Shown here one piece after another: positions 1 to 7,431 of a stretch of 9,347 nt of DNA. The stretch is from an uncultured Candidatus Altimarinota bacterium. Lineage in GTDB: Bacteria > Patescibacteriota > Gracilibacteria > BD1-5 > UBA6164. The translations under genes were made by a program, and so were the position numbers. Under the pieces are notes generated by a model. The model was given only the letters and a program-made list of their open reading frames with translations. It made no database searches and was not told the origin of the DNA. The stretch covers positions 1 through 9,347 of the forward strand of contig CALLPO010000009.1 of the NCBI GenBank assembly GCA_938015605.1, written 5' to 3'. How positions within the stretch are numbered: position 1 is the first letter of the stretch; each line of letters begins with the position of its first letter.

Positions 1-1035
1 TGAAAAGTTGATGGGGATTTCTGACCAAATACAAGGGCTTGAATTAATGAGTTTAAGAGCGAAAGTGTTGATAATCATACAAATGATATGATAGCAGAGA
101 CTGAGAAAGAATATGAAAATCAATTAGCAGAAAATGAAAGAAAAGGAAAAGAACCAGTTACAGAAGAATGATTAGCAAAAATTATTAAAGATAATTCTGA
201 TAATATTAGAAGTTTAGAAGATTTAAAAGATATTTTATCACCTACTCAATATGCTTCATTTAAAGTAATTAATAGAATTTGAGGTGAACAAAATTTTGAT
301 AATGCATATGCTAATTATAAAGAATTACATAAAATTCCTAATGCAACTGAAAAAGTAATTGTTGAAAAGAGTATTGAGAAGACAGAAAAATATTCAGAAG
401 CAGAAAAAAAAGTAGTAATAAATAAGATTGAAAAAAATGCAGGGATTATAAAAACTTTTAGAGGTTTAAATAATACACTTACTGTTGCTGAAATGAAGGT
501 TTTTCAATATATATTATGAGTGACAGAGGATGGGAATGCATGACCAGATACTTGGTCAGCTTATAGATGAAATGATACAATTGCAAAGAATGAAAGCTGA
601 AGAAGTATTGAAGTAAATTCAAGGGATATGAGAGATTTTGCTGCAATGGTTAAAGCAGAAGCTTGAATGGAAGGTAGAAGTGGGAAGGTTGCTGTCTGAC
701 ATGTTATTATGAATAGAGTGACGTGAGTAAAATGAGTTAAGTGAAAATCTTTAAATAAAGTTCTTTATGCAAAAACTACAGCTTGAAAATCAGAATTTAG
801 CCCTATGAGTGATGGTACATTTAATCAAATGAAGAAGTCATTAACATCAAGTGATCTAAGTCTTGCAAAATCAATTTTGGATTGAAAAGAAACTAATCCA
901 ATTGGGACTGCTACTTTTTTTCAGAACTTAACTGTAGAAAATAAAAAGAATACATGGCAAGAAAGAGCAGAAAAAAGAGGAAAATTACAAACTGTTGCTA
1001 CAATATGAAATCATAGATTTAGAAAAGTTGTTTAA
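1..1035 (+). CDS. Peptidoglycan hydrolase, SleB/Hydrolase_2 type with peptidoglycan-binding motifs (5' truncated)
   Basis: The frame is open from base 1 to TAA at 1033-1035 (344 residues visible) when TGA is read as Gly; the start lies outside the window. Residues 1-18 look like the end of a PG_binding_1 repeat (VDGDFGPNTRAG followed by EFK). A charged, probably helical linker follows. A second PG_binding_1-like motif sits at about 156-189 (FQYILGVTEDG, then GPDTW). Residues from about 207 to the end match the Hydrolase_2 (SleB cell-wall hydrolase) family: AEAGMEGRSGKVAVGHVIMN carries the candidate catalytic Glu220, and FFQNL and IGNHRF (His338) match the conserved C-terminal blocks. The family cleaves peptidoglycan glycan strands. 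Two binding motifs flanking a linker before the catalytic domain suggest a wall-anchored, secreted enzyme, though any signal peptide is out of view. A hairpin terminator follows the stop. The domain call is strong; exact bond specificity and role (growth, division or attack on a host) are unknown. Confidence 0.85.
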
Positions 1036-1038
1036 TTT

Positions 1039-1065
1039 TTGCAAAAAAATACATTTGAATATACT
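1039..1065 (+). promoter_or_regulatory. Weak promoter candidate upstream of murL
   Basis: TTGCAA (1039-1044) and TATACT (1060-1065) resemble -35 and -10 boxes, but the spacing is only 15 bases. They start just after the hydrolase stop and lie immediately before the hairpin at 1067-1090. In such AT-rich sequence this match could be chance. Confidence 0.3.
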
Positions 1066-1066
1066 T

Positions 1067-1095
1067 AAGTTAGTAATAATATGCTAACTTTTTTT
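1067..1095 (+). terminator. Intrinsic terminator after the hydrolase gene
   Basis: AAGTTAG (1067-1073) pairs perfectly with CTAACTT (1084-1090) across a short AT loop, and the stem can extend inward by a G-U and an A-U pair. The 3' arm runs straight into five more T residues (1091-1095). The murL ATG begins only one base after the T tract, so the hairpin could also act as a 5' element of murL. Confidence 0.65.
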
Positions 1096-1096
1096 G

Positions 1097-2476
1097 ATGA
1101 GAAAATTTGATACATTTATATTTGAAAGCTTTCAGTTTGATAGAGAAACTCTACAAGCTAAGTTTTATTATAGCTTTGATAATTGATTAGAAATCTTTGA
1201 AGAAGTTATAGATTTTAGCTGTGAGTGATTTTCAGTTGATGAGAATATATTGGGATCAGATGATGAAACTATTCTAGATAATTTTTTATTTCAATTGCAC
1301 CTAGCTTTAGGGATTAGTTATTATAAATTATTTCCGACTAAAACTCTGGAAATTAAGTCTGGATATTTAGATGATGATCAGATTGTTTTTTGGGAAAAGT
1401 TTTATAGAAATGGACTAGGAGAATTTTTTATCACAAATGAAATTGACCCAAATGGATTGCTGAATTTTAGAAATAGTGGTTCCGCTATTTCTATTGAAGA
1501 GCTTACTATAAAAAATAACTATATAGAAAGTTCAGCTAATTTTATTGAATGAAAAACACTACTTTTATGGTGATGATGAAAAGATTCAATAGTGAGTTAT
1601 TCATTATTAAAAGATAAGAAAAAACTAGATTTATTTGTTTTTGGAAAAATAGATGCAATTAAAAAATCAACGGCTGAGGTAGCTGATGAAAAAGTTTTAT
1701 TAGTAAAAAGAACCCTTTCTAAAAATCTTTTTAAACTGAATCAAGAAGGGTATTATAATGGTCATGTTCCAATTACATGAATTATAGCATTTGCTACATT
1801 TGTTGTTTGATATTTGTATTGATATTCTAATATAGTTTTGAGTAATGAGGCTTCTGCAAGTGAATCAAATACTGAGTGGAAATGAATTCAAGTTAATCAT
1901 CAATATTCAAAATCATTAGAATTTGAGCAAGATTTACTAAATTATTCAACTGGATATATATCAAAGTGAATTAGATATTTTTCACTTCTTAGAGGAATGT
2001 ATGAATATAAAATTGCAGAAATATTTTCAAAACAAAGGCATTTTCATAAAAGCTTTAGTAGTTGTAATAGAAACTTTGTAATTTCATCAGATCCTCAAAA
2101 GAAATTATGGTGCTGTGAATGTGAGAAATGCTGCTTTGTGTTTTTAATACTCTCTGCACACTTAGATGCAAAAGGATTAGTTGAAATATTTTGAGAGAAT
2201 CTATTTGAAAAACCAGAATTAGAAAGCACTTTTAGAGAATTAATTGGGTTAGAAAACCATAAGCCATTTGAGTGTGTATGAACATATGAAGAATGTTTAC
2301 TTTCTGCTAAAAAGACTATTAAGAATACTGGGTGAAAACTTCCAATTATACTAGAATCTCTTAGATGAGATGTTGAAGAGGAGCTAGATGCTAAGTCAGA
2401 GAAAAAACTTGAAAATAAACTTTTATATATCTCTTCTGAGGATATAATTCCAGAACAATTTAAGAAACTTTTGTAA
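1097..2476 (+). CDS. murL: UDP-N-acetyl-alpha-D-muramoyl-L-alanyl-L-glutamate epimerase (MurL)
   Basis: This 459-residue protein appears only when TGA is read as Gly (about 15 in-frame TGA codons by hand count). It matches the MurL family described in Xanthomonas, which inverts the terminal L-Glu of UDP-MurNAc-L-Ala-L-Glu to D-Glu using ATP and Mg2+. MurL partners MurD2 and replaces the MurI glutamate racemase route. Recognisable blocks are NGLGEFFITNEID, a PP-loop-like ATP site GGGKDS (159-164), NGHVPIT, SNEASASESN (from 249), VNHQYSKSLEFE (from 266), RYFSLLRG, SSCNRNF (Cys323), the cysteine cluster WCCECEKCC (338-346), and a C-terminal KPFECVG. The ATG at 1097 is the first in-frame one after the upstream terminator and gives the family-like N-terminus MRKFDTFIFESF. 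No Shine-Dalgarno is visible. The stop TAA shares its last A with the ATG of the PBP gene, so the two are translationally coupled. The enzyme acts in the cytoplasm on peptidoglycan precursors. No murD2 is in view. Confidence 0.88.
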
Positions 2477-4788
2477 TGAAAAAGAAACCACAAAACATCA
2501 TAGAAAAATACTTTAATTTGTATGATTCTTATCCAAGACACTATTTTATTTTTGTCTTATTTTTTGTCGCTTTTTTAATGATAATTTCAAAAGTTTTTAG
2601 TTATACCATAATTGATCATGAATTTTATCAAGGGATAGCAGATAAACAACAGATTTGAGAAGTGAAAGTCCCAGTGACAAGATGATCTATATTGTCAGCT
2701 AATGGTGATGGAAGTATATTAGCAACAAGTGTAAGTCTTAATGATTTAGCTATTGATCCAACAAGTATTTGAAATAAAGCAAAGTTGGTATTATTCTTAA
2801 GGGAAATAGTGTTTAGAGAAACATGTATTTGAAAAGATCAAGAGGATTGTCGTAATAATGTCTTAAAATTTGTAAAAAAAGTCGAAATAGAAGATTTTAC
2901 ATACAATGAAGATTATATTAAAAAATTAATCCAAGATGAACTTTTACTCAGAGTATCAAAGAAAAAAGTAACAAGCGTACTTTTAGCTCAAGGGCTAGAA
3001 TGAGATGTACCAGAATTAATTGAAAGATTACATCTTAAATGAGTATATATAACTCTTGATAATGTCTATATTAACCCAGAAGAAATTTTAAATATTACAG
3101 AAGTCGCTGAGAAATTAGCTCCTCTAATATCTTTTCCAGTAGAAACAGTTGAATATTTAATTAGAAAAAGAACAGTAAAATATATACCAATTCTTACAAG
3201 GCTTTCAATTAATGAATCCTCAGAATTAAAAGATTATATTGAAGAAGAGAAAGCTGCAATTAAAAAATGATTTATAGATGAAGTAGAATCACTTCATAAA
3301 TTTATTATTCTCTCTCCAAACCCACATAGGTTTTATCCAGAAAACAAGATTGCATCTCAAGTTTTGTGATTTGTAGATAATGGTTGAAAATGACACTATT
3401 GAATTGAATGATATTTTAATGATATTTTAAAGTGAGAAGCTTGAGAAATTGTTAGTAGAAAAGATATCAGATGAAGAACTATTGATTCTTTTGATTTAGA
3501 TACACAAAAAAATGACAGTGAATGAGCCGTTATTTCCACAACTATAGATAGAAATATACAAAGAAATGTAGAACAAATATTGGAAGCAGGAGTGAAAAAA
3601 TATCAAGCAAATAAAGGAAGTATAGTCGTGATGAATCCTAAAAATGGTAAAGTTCTTGCTATGGCAAATTATCCTAAATTTGATTCAAATAAAGCATGAG
3701 AAGTTTATGAATTAGAAAATGTAAGTTATAAAGAATATAAAAATCCAGGAAATCAATTAATTGATAGGTGAGTGTTTGTGGAAGATTCTGAAATTGGTGA
3801 GGAATATATTTTTGATGGGAAGAAAATAAAACTTAGACTAGCAACAAGACCTGAATTATATAATTATGCATTAAAAAAATATAAATACAAAAATGACTTA
3901 TGAACAGGTGTATATAAAAATCCGATAATTAGTGATTTATATGAGCCAGGTTCAATTATGAAAGCTATAACAATGGCTATATGAATTGATGCATGAGAAA
4001 TCACAAGAGACACATTTTACCAAAATAGTTGACCAATAAAAATTGATAATTTTAAAATTTCGGATGTGTCTTCAGCCTGTAGATGATACCACTCATATTC
4101 TTGGGCTCTGAATTACTCATGTAATGTTTGAATGGTAAGAATTGTCCAGAAAGTAGGGAAGGCACTTTTGTATAATTACCTAACTGATTTTTGATTTGGG
4201 ACACCAACTGAGATTACGCTTGATTGAGAAGTAGTGCTTCCATTAAAAAATTATGAAAAATGGCCAAGAGCACAATTATTTACAACTTCGTATGGTTTAT
4301 GAGTGTCAGTGAATCAACTTCAAATGGCAGTAGCATATTCTGCACTTGCTAATTGATGACTTATAATGAGGCCTCAAATTGTTGATAAAATTGATTTTCA
4401 AAATGGTAAAGTAATTGAATTTAAAGAAGAAGTACTCAGAAGAGTTATATCAAAAGAAACTTCTGATACTATGGTTGATGCACTAGTTGATTCTATTGAT
4501 AATTGAGTAGCTAAAACATGAAAAGTAGAATGATACTCACTAGCGTGAAAAACAGGAACGTCTCAAATAGCATATAAATGATGATATGAGAGTGGTTATG
4601 TTCCAGGATCAACAAATGCTTCATTTGCTTGATTTTGACCTGCTCAAGATCCAAAATTTGTTATTGTTGTAAGACTTTTTAGACCAAGGACAAATAATTA
4701 CTGAGGTTTGACTAGTGCTTACCTTTTTGCAGATACTTCAAAATATTTGTTAGATTATTATGAAATTCCAAAGTTAGAGCAAAAATAA
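2476..4788 (+). CDS. Class B penicillin-binding protein (FtsI/PBP2-type peptidoglycan transpeptidase)
   Basis: This 770-residue D,D-transpeptidase crosslinks peptidoglycan stems outside the membrane. A short cytoplasmic tail precedes a single membrane anchor (about 23-43). The pedestal/dimerization domain begins at VTRGSILSANG (about 67-77) and includes HRFYPENKIASQVLGFV and GIEGYF (about 284-315). The penicillin-binding domain carries all three catalytic motifs: SIMK (nucleophile Ser493, Lys496) within YEPGSIMK, SCN (548-550), and KTG (692-694) within LAGKTGTSQ. The Gly before KTG is encoded by TGA. At 770 residues it is longer than typical FtsI (somewhat under 600). The extra length lies in the pedestal, which has an unusual Cys117/Cys125 pair, and in a long insert between ANYPKFDSN (about 397-405) and ISDLYEPGS (485-493). 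The ATG overlaps the murL stop by one base (TAATG), so both genes are one operon. The sequence does not say whether it serves division or elongation. Confidence 0.93.
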
Positions 4789-4817
4789 TTGAAAAAAGAT
4801 ACAAAAAGTGGTATAGT
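4789..4817 (+). promoter_or_regulatory. Predicted sigma70-type promoter for the MFS-like gene
   Basis: TTGAAA (4789-4794) and TATAGT (4812-4817) each differ from consensus by one base and are 17 bases apart. They lie directly behind the PBP stop. The -10 box overlaps the first arm of the hairpin at 4815-4839. An alternative -10, TATAAC at 4833-4838, would place the transcript start about at the ATG itself. Confidence 0.5.
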
Positions 4818-4844
4818 TATAGTAGTAATTACTATAACTTTTTT
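4815..4844 (+). terminator. Intrinsic terminator after murL-PBP
   Basis: AGTTATAGTA (4815-4824) pairs perfectly with TACTATAACT (4830-4839) across a five-base loop, and the 3' arm continues into a T run ending at 4844. The next gene's ATG starts at 4845 with no gap, so either that gene has its own leaderless start or the hairpin lies in its leader. Confidence 0.75.
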
Positions 4845-6416
4845 ATGTCAACAAAACAAGAAAAGACTGCATTTATATCTATTGATGATTGATTAGACCC
4901 AAATAAAATATTTAACTTAAATATAGCAGTTGGGTTGATGAGTTTTTCAACTATGCTTTTTCATTTTGCAGCGGTATATTTTTTCACTTTTAAATTAGGG
5001 TCTTTGTTATTAGTCTGAATATTTTTATGACTTTGAAATTTCTTTGCCTTTTTGTTTGATGTCCCAATTAGTATACTACAGTCATATTTTAAATCTAAAA
5101 CTCTTCTTTGGTTTTGAGCTATTGCACAGATGTTTGCTATGGTAATCTTCGCAAATTTTATTTTTTGAACAACTGATTTCTTAGCTTGAGAAGTTGCATG
5201 AACACTTGAATGAATTGAATTACTTTGAGCTACTGCACATTTTTTTCTATGAGATGTTACTAATTGGTTATTACTTCTTTGAGCTGCTGTATGTTATTGA
5301 TTCAATAGAGAAATTAATGATATAACATTTCTTTCATATATTTTAAGTGAGGCAAACCCATCACAGTACAAGAAAATCATTGCCCAGAAAAATTTATTTT
5401 TTGGTATTGGTTCATTATTCTGACTAGTATTGTCTTGAGTTATTTTAAGTTACAGTCCTAAATTGATAGTTATTTATATATTATTTATAGTTGTAGCTAT
5501 TGCATTTGTCTCATTAAAGTTTTTTGATTCCAAAGATAAGATTATTAACCTAGCTGATATTAAAAAATATAAAGTGTACTTTGATAAAAACTGACTAAAT
5601 AAAGCTAAATCAGATCTAACAGATGGTTTTACTGAAAAAAAAGATGCAATTGTACAATCAGTGAAGTCAGTTGAGTTAAAAGAGGTATTGTGATCTACAA
5701 AGTATATTTTCATGAAGCCATTGACATTAAAGAGTCAAATGCTTCCTATTTGAGACTTAGTAAGAGAAACTCACATTGCTTTTATAGATATATTCAAAAC
5801 CTTAATATATGCAAAATCATCATCTTTAATTGTATATTGGTCATTTATAATGGTATTAATATTTGGATTCTGGGATACATTTGCTTCTACTTTTCTTTTA
5901 GAGTTTTTAGATCAAGTAAAATCAGGGTGGAGTTATATTCTTCTATGAATTATAGCAATCCCAGCTTTTGCTCTTCAAGACCCATTTTGAAGGTTAGCAG
6001 ATAAAGTTTGAGTCTATAGAATAGCAAATCTATGACTTGCTATATCAGGAATTTCATTAATTATTATGGCATTTTTTGCAATATGAGAACCTTGAAAACT
6101 TAATTTCCCTGTCTTATTAGTACTTGCACTTGCAAATTCAGTTTGATATGCAATTTGTATGAGTCTATCTGTGGCTGTATTTTTAGAATCCTACAATAAG
6201 ACATTTGCTCTTAAAAATAAACTTACACAAATTGATTCAAATGCATCAGCTGCTCCAATGAAAATTCTCCAAAATCTTGCTAATGTTGTTTGACTAGTAT
6301 TTGGTTGATTTATACTTTGAATAGCCTGATATCCATGATTTTTTGCTATATTTGGTATACTTATTATTATGTTTTTAGGTTGGAGTATATTAAAAGGGAA
6401 AGATGTGAAAAGTTAG
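4845..6416 (+). CDS. MFS-like 12-helix membrane transporter, substrate unknown
   Basis: This is a 523-residue, very hydrophobic protein ending in TAG. I count about twelve membrane segments in a 6+6 arrangement: roughly 27-48, 50-72, 86-108, 137-152, 187-207 and 209-226, then a charged central loop of about 98 residues (228-325), then 326-348, 365-381, 391-410, 420-440, 475-492 and 494-515. After the eighth helix, GRLADKVGVYR (from residue 382) matches the Major Facilitator motif A (GxLaDrxGr). FDVPISILQSYFKSK after helix 2 looks like a degenerate first copy. Many helix glycines are encoded by TGA. The start ATG is the first codon after the PBP terminator, and there is no ribosome binding site. 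Position after cell-wall genes makes an envelope-related substrate possible, but nothing in the sequence fixes it. The MFS assignment rests on topology and motif A only. Confidence 0.75.
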
Positions 6417-6459
6417 AATGATACTATTTTGTATTAAGAGATATTTTTTACAAACTTTC
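6417..6459. other. Short spacer with a weak hairpin after the MFS-like gene
   Basis: AAGAGA (6436-6441) can pair with TCTCTT (6458-6463) over a 16-base loop and is followed by T residues to 6468. This could be a poor terminator for the MFS-like gene, but the loop is long and the 3' arm overlaps the promoter-like element starting at 6460. Confidence 0.25.
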
Positions 6460-6478
6460 TCTTTTTTTATTATATAAT
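6460..6478 (+). promoter_or_regulatory. Promoter-like 19-base element, copy 1 (T tract plus TATAAT)
   Basis: The sequence TCTTTTTTTATTATATAAT is repeated exactly at 7432-7450 in front of the yegP-like gene. It ends in a perfect TATAAT -10 box (6473-6478). TTTACA at 6447-6452 is a possible -35 but the spacing of 20 is long. Transcription from here would give the secreted-protein gene a leader of roughly 75 bases containing the 17-bp inverted repeat. Confidence 0.5.
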
Positions 6479-6497
6479 ATGGGTTTAGTTATATTTT

Positions 6498-6525
6498 TTG
6501 ACAAATAGTTATTTTTAATTATATT
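6498..6525 (+). promoter_or_regulatory. Predicted sigma70-type promoter for the secreted-protein gene
   Basis: A perfect -35 TTGACA (6498-6503) is followed after 16 bases by TATATT (6520-6525), one base off the -10 consensus. The start would fall near 6532, about 30 bases before the ATG at 6562. The -10 box sits at the centre of the inverted repeat 6503-6539, which could block or modulate polymerase binding. Confidence 0.55.
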
Positions 6526-6539
6526 AAAAATAACTATTT
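6503..6539. repeat. Perfect 17-bp inverted repeat over the promoter
   Basis: Bases 6503-6519 are exactly complementary to 6523-6539, with a three-base TAT loop. Each arm has one G-C pair. It may be a terminator for the MFS-like gene (only four T residues follow, 6537-6540), an operator overlapping the -10 box, or a leader hairpin for the upstream TATAAT element. Confidence 0.7.
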
Positions 6540-6561
6540 TAACATCATAAACAAACCACTT

Positions 6562-7200
6562 ATGAAAAATATATTTAAAAACATTGTTACTATTATTATA
6601 TTATCATTTTCTATAATTCAAACTAGTAATGCGTTTCAACATATGGATGTCTGTAATTATACATACTGAGATTATTCAGGTGATTATTATGACAGATTAT
6701 GTACAGAGGATTGACTGCCTTCAGAAGATTCTCCTATGTATTCATCAACTACAAAAACATCAACAGATACTACAAATACTACATCAACTGTAAAAAAAGA
6801 TACAGTCCATGATTTGAGAGATGTTAAACATACAACTGGATCTTCATTTCCTCTTAGTGATTGATATTACAACATTGATAGAGATAAAGAAATTGAAGAA
6901 TTAAAAGTCCAACTATTAAAGAATAATTTATTATTAGAAGAATATAAAAATAAGACTAATAAATTACTGGAAAATCAAGAAAATTTGTTAGACCAAACTG
7001 TGTTACCAAAAAATCATCTAGATGAAAGTGTTCCAGATAAACAAACTATTAAATATACAAAAACACCAATCAAGAAAACTATTAAATATACAAATACTCC
7101 AATGGAAGATATTGTTGTAGATCAAAGTGTAACTGACCTTATAAGAGAAAGAATAGAAAGAAATAATCTAAGAAATGCATTAAAAAACTCTAGAAATTAA
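6562..7200 (+). CDS. Small secreted or surface protein with coiled coil and short repeats, unknown function
   Basis: This 212-residue protein resembles no family I recognise. Residues 1-24 form a clear Sec signal peptide: basic start, hydrophobic core, and a cleavage site after SNA (22-24). The mature start is rich in Tyr and Asp and has two cysteines (Cys31, Cys47) that could form a disulfide. Residues 57-82 are a Thr/Ser-rich, probably disordered stretch. Residues 107-143 are charged and leucine-rich and probably form a coiled coil. TIKYTKTP (162-169) and TIKYTNTP (173-180) are tandem repeats with an 11-residue period, and DQTV, DESV and DQSV recur at 144, 154 and 187. The C-terminus is basic (RERIERNNLRNALKNSR). 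There is no LPXTG motif or second membrane segment. The ATG is preceded by two promoter-like elements, and the stop lies inside a terminator loop. A surface or periplasmic structural role is a guess. Confidence 0.7.
7043..7103 (+). repeat. Imperfect tandem repeat, 33-base period, inside the secreted-protein gene
   Basis: The 28-base unit at 7043-7070 recurs at 7076-7103 with two mismatches (aaaacacc against aatactcc). It encodes the two TIKYTxTP peptides. The near identity at DNA level suggests a fairly recent in-frame duplication. Confidence 0.75.
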
Positions 7201-7215
7201 TTTCTAGAGTTTTTT
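7182..7215. terminator. Bidirectional terminator with the stop codon in its loop
   Basis: The 15-base arms 7182-7196 and 7201-7215 are perfectly complementary, with a TTAA centre. The arms begin with A6 and end with T6, so the structure can terminate transcription from both sides: the secreted-protein gene on plus and tRNA-Phe on minus. The TAA stop (7198-7200) forms three of the four loop bases. Confidence 0.85.
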
Positions 7216-7228
7216 GTTATTTTTCAAA

Positions 7229-7303
7229 TGGTGCCAAATACTAGATTTGAACTAGTGACACAAGGATTTTCAATCCTCTGCTCTACCCCTGAGCTAATCT
7301 GGC
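7229..7303 (-). tRNA. tRNA-Phe (GAA) with encoded CCA
   Basis: The minus strand folds as a complete 75-base cloverleaf. Acceptor GCCAGAT pairs with ATTTGGC (one G-U). The D arm is GCTC/GAGC. The anticodon arm is GAGGA/TCCTT (one G-U) with loop TTGAAAA, which gives anticodon GAA. The T arm is ACTAG/CTAGT with loop TTCAAAT. The discriminator is A and a genomic CCA follows. It is convergent with the secreted-protein gene and divergent from the yegP-like gene. Confidence 0.95.
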
Positions 7304-7330
7304 TTGTGTGTACAACTTAATTGCAAGAGC

Positions 7331-7357
7331 ATTATATATAAAAAAATCAAATAGCAA
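7331..7357 (-). promoter_or_regulatory. Predicted promoter of tRNA-Phe
   Basis: On the minus strand TATAAT (7336-7331) lies 27 bases before the tRNA 5' end. TTGCTA (7357-7352) is a possible -35 at a short 15-base spacing. The -10 is perfect; the -35 is weak. Confidence 0.5.
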
Positions 7358-7431
7358 GATTATTTTTGAGAATAAATCTATGAGATTTTCATTTGAAAAA
7401 AATGTGACTATAAGTAGACTAAGTAAGTGAA

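Noticed and set aside
1250..2194. Apparent series of short genes or a pseudogene where standard-code frames break
   Set aside because: All breaks are TGA codons; reading TGA as Gly restores one intact MurL with conserved motifs on both sides of every break.
2095..2541. Long minus-strand open frame opposite the murL 3' end and PBP start
   Set aside because: The plus strand here carries the recognisable MurL and PBP N-terminal motifs; the minus frame is a shadow with Ser/Phe-rich composition and no domain.
3406..3432. Short direct repeat of gatattttaa in the PBP gene
   Set aside because: It encodes the conserved GYFNDILKG segment of the pedestal; a chance repeat in AT-rich coding sequence.
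5690..6004. Alternative plus-strand frame inside the MFS-like gene
   Set aside because: It lies in another frame within the continuous membrane protein read with TGA as Gly, and it shows no domain or start signals.
6479..6508. Nine-codon open frame (MGLVIFFDK) immediately after TATAAT at 6478
   Set aside because: Too short to support; no ribosome site, and its only distinction is closeness to a -10 box. It could be a leader peptide but nothing else points to it.
7043..7103. CRISPR-like or mobile repeat
   Set aside because: Only two in-frame units with a 33-base period inside a coding gene and no spacer structure; it is a protein repeat.
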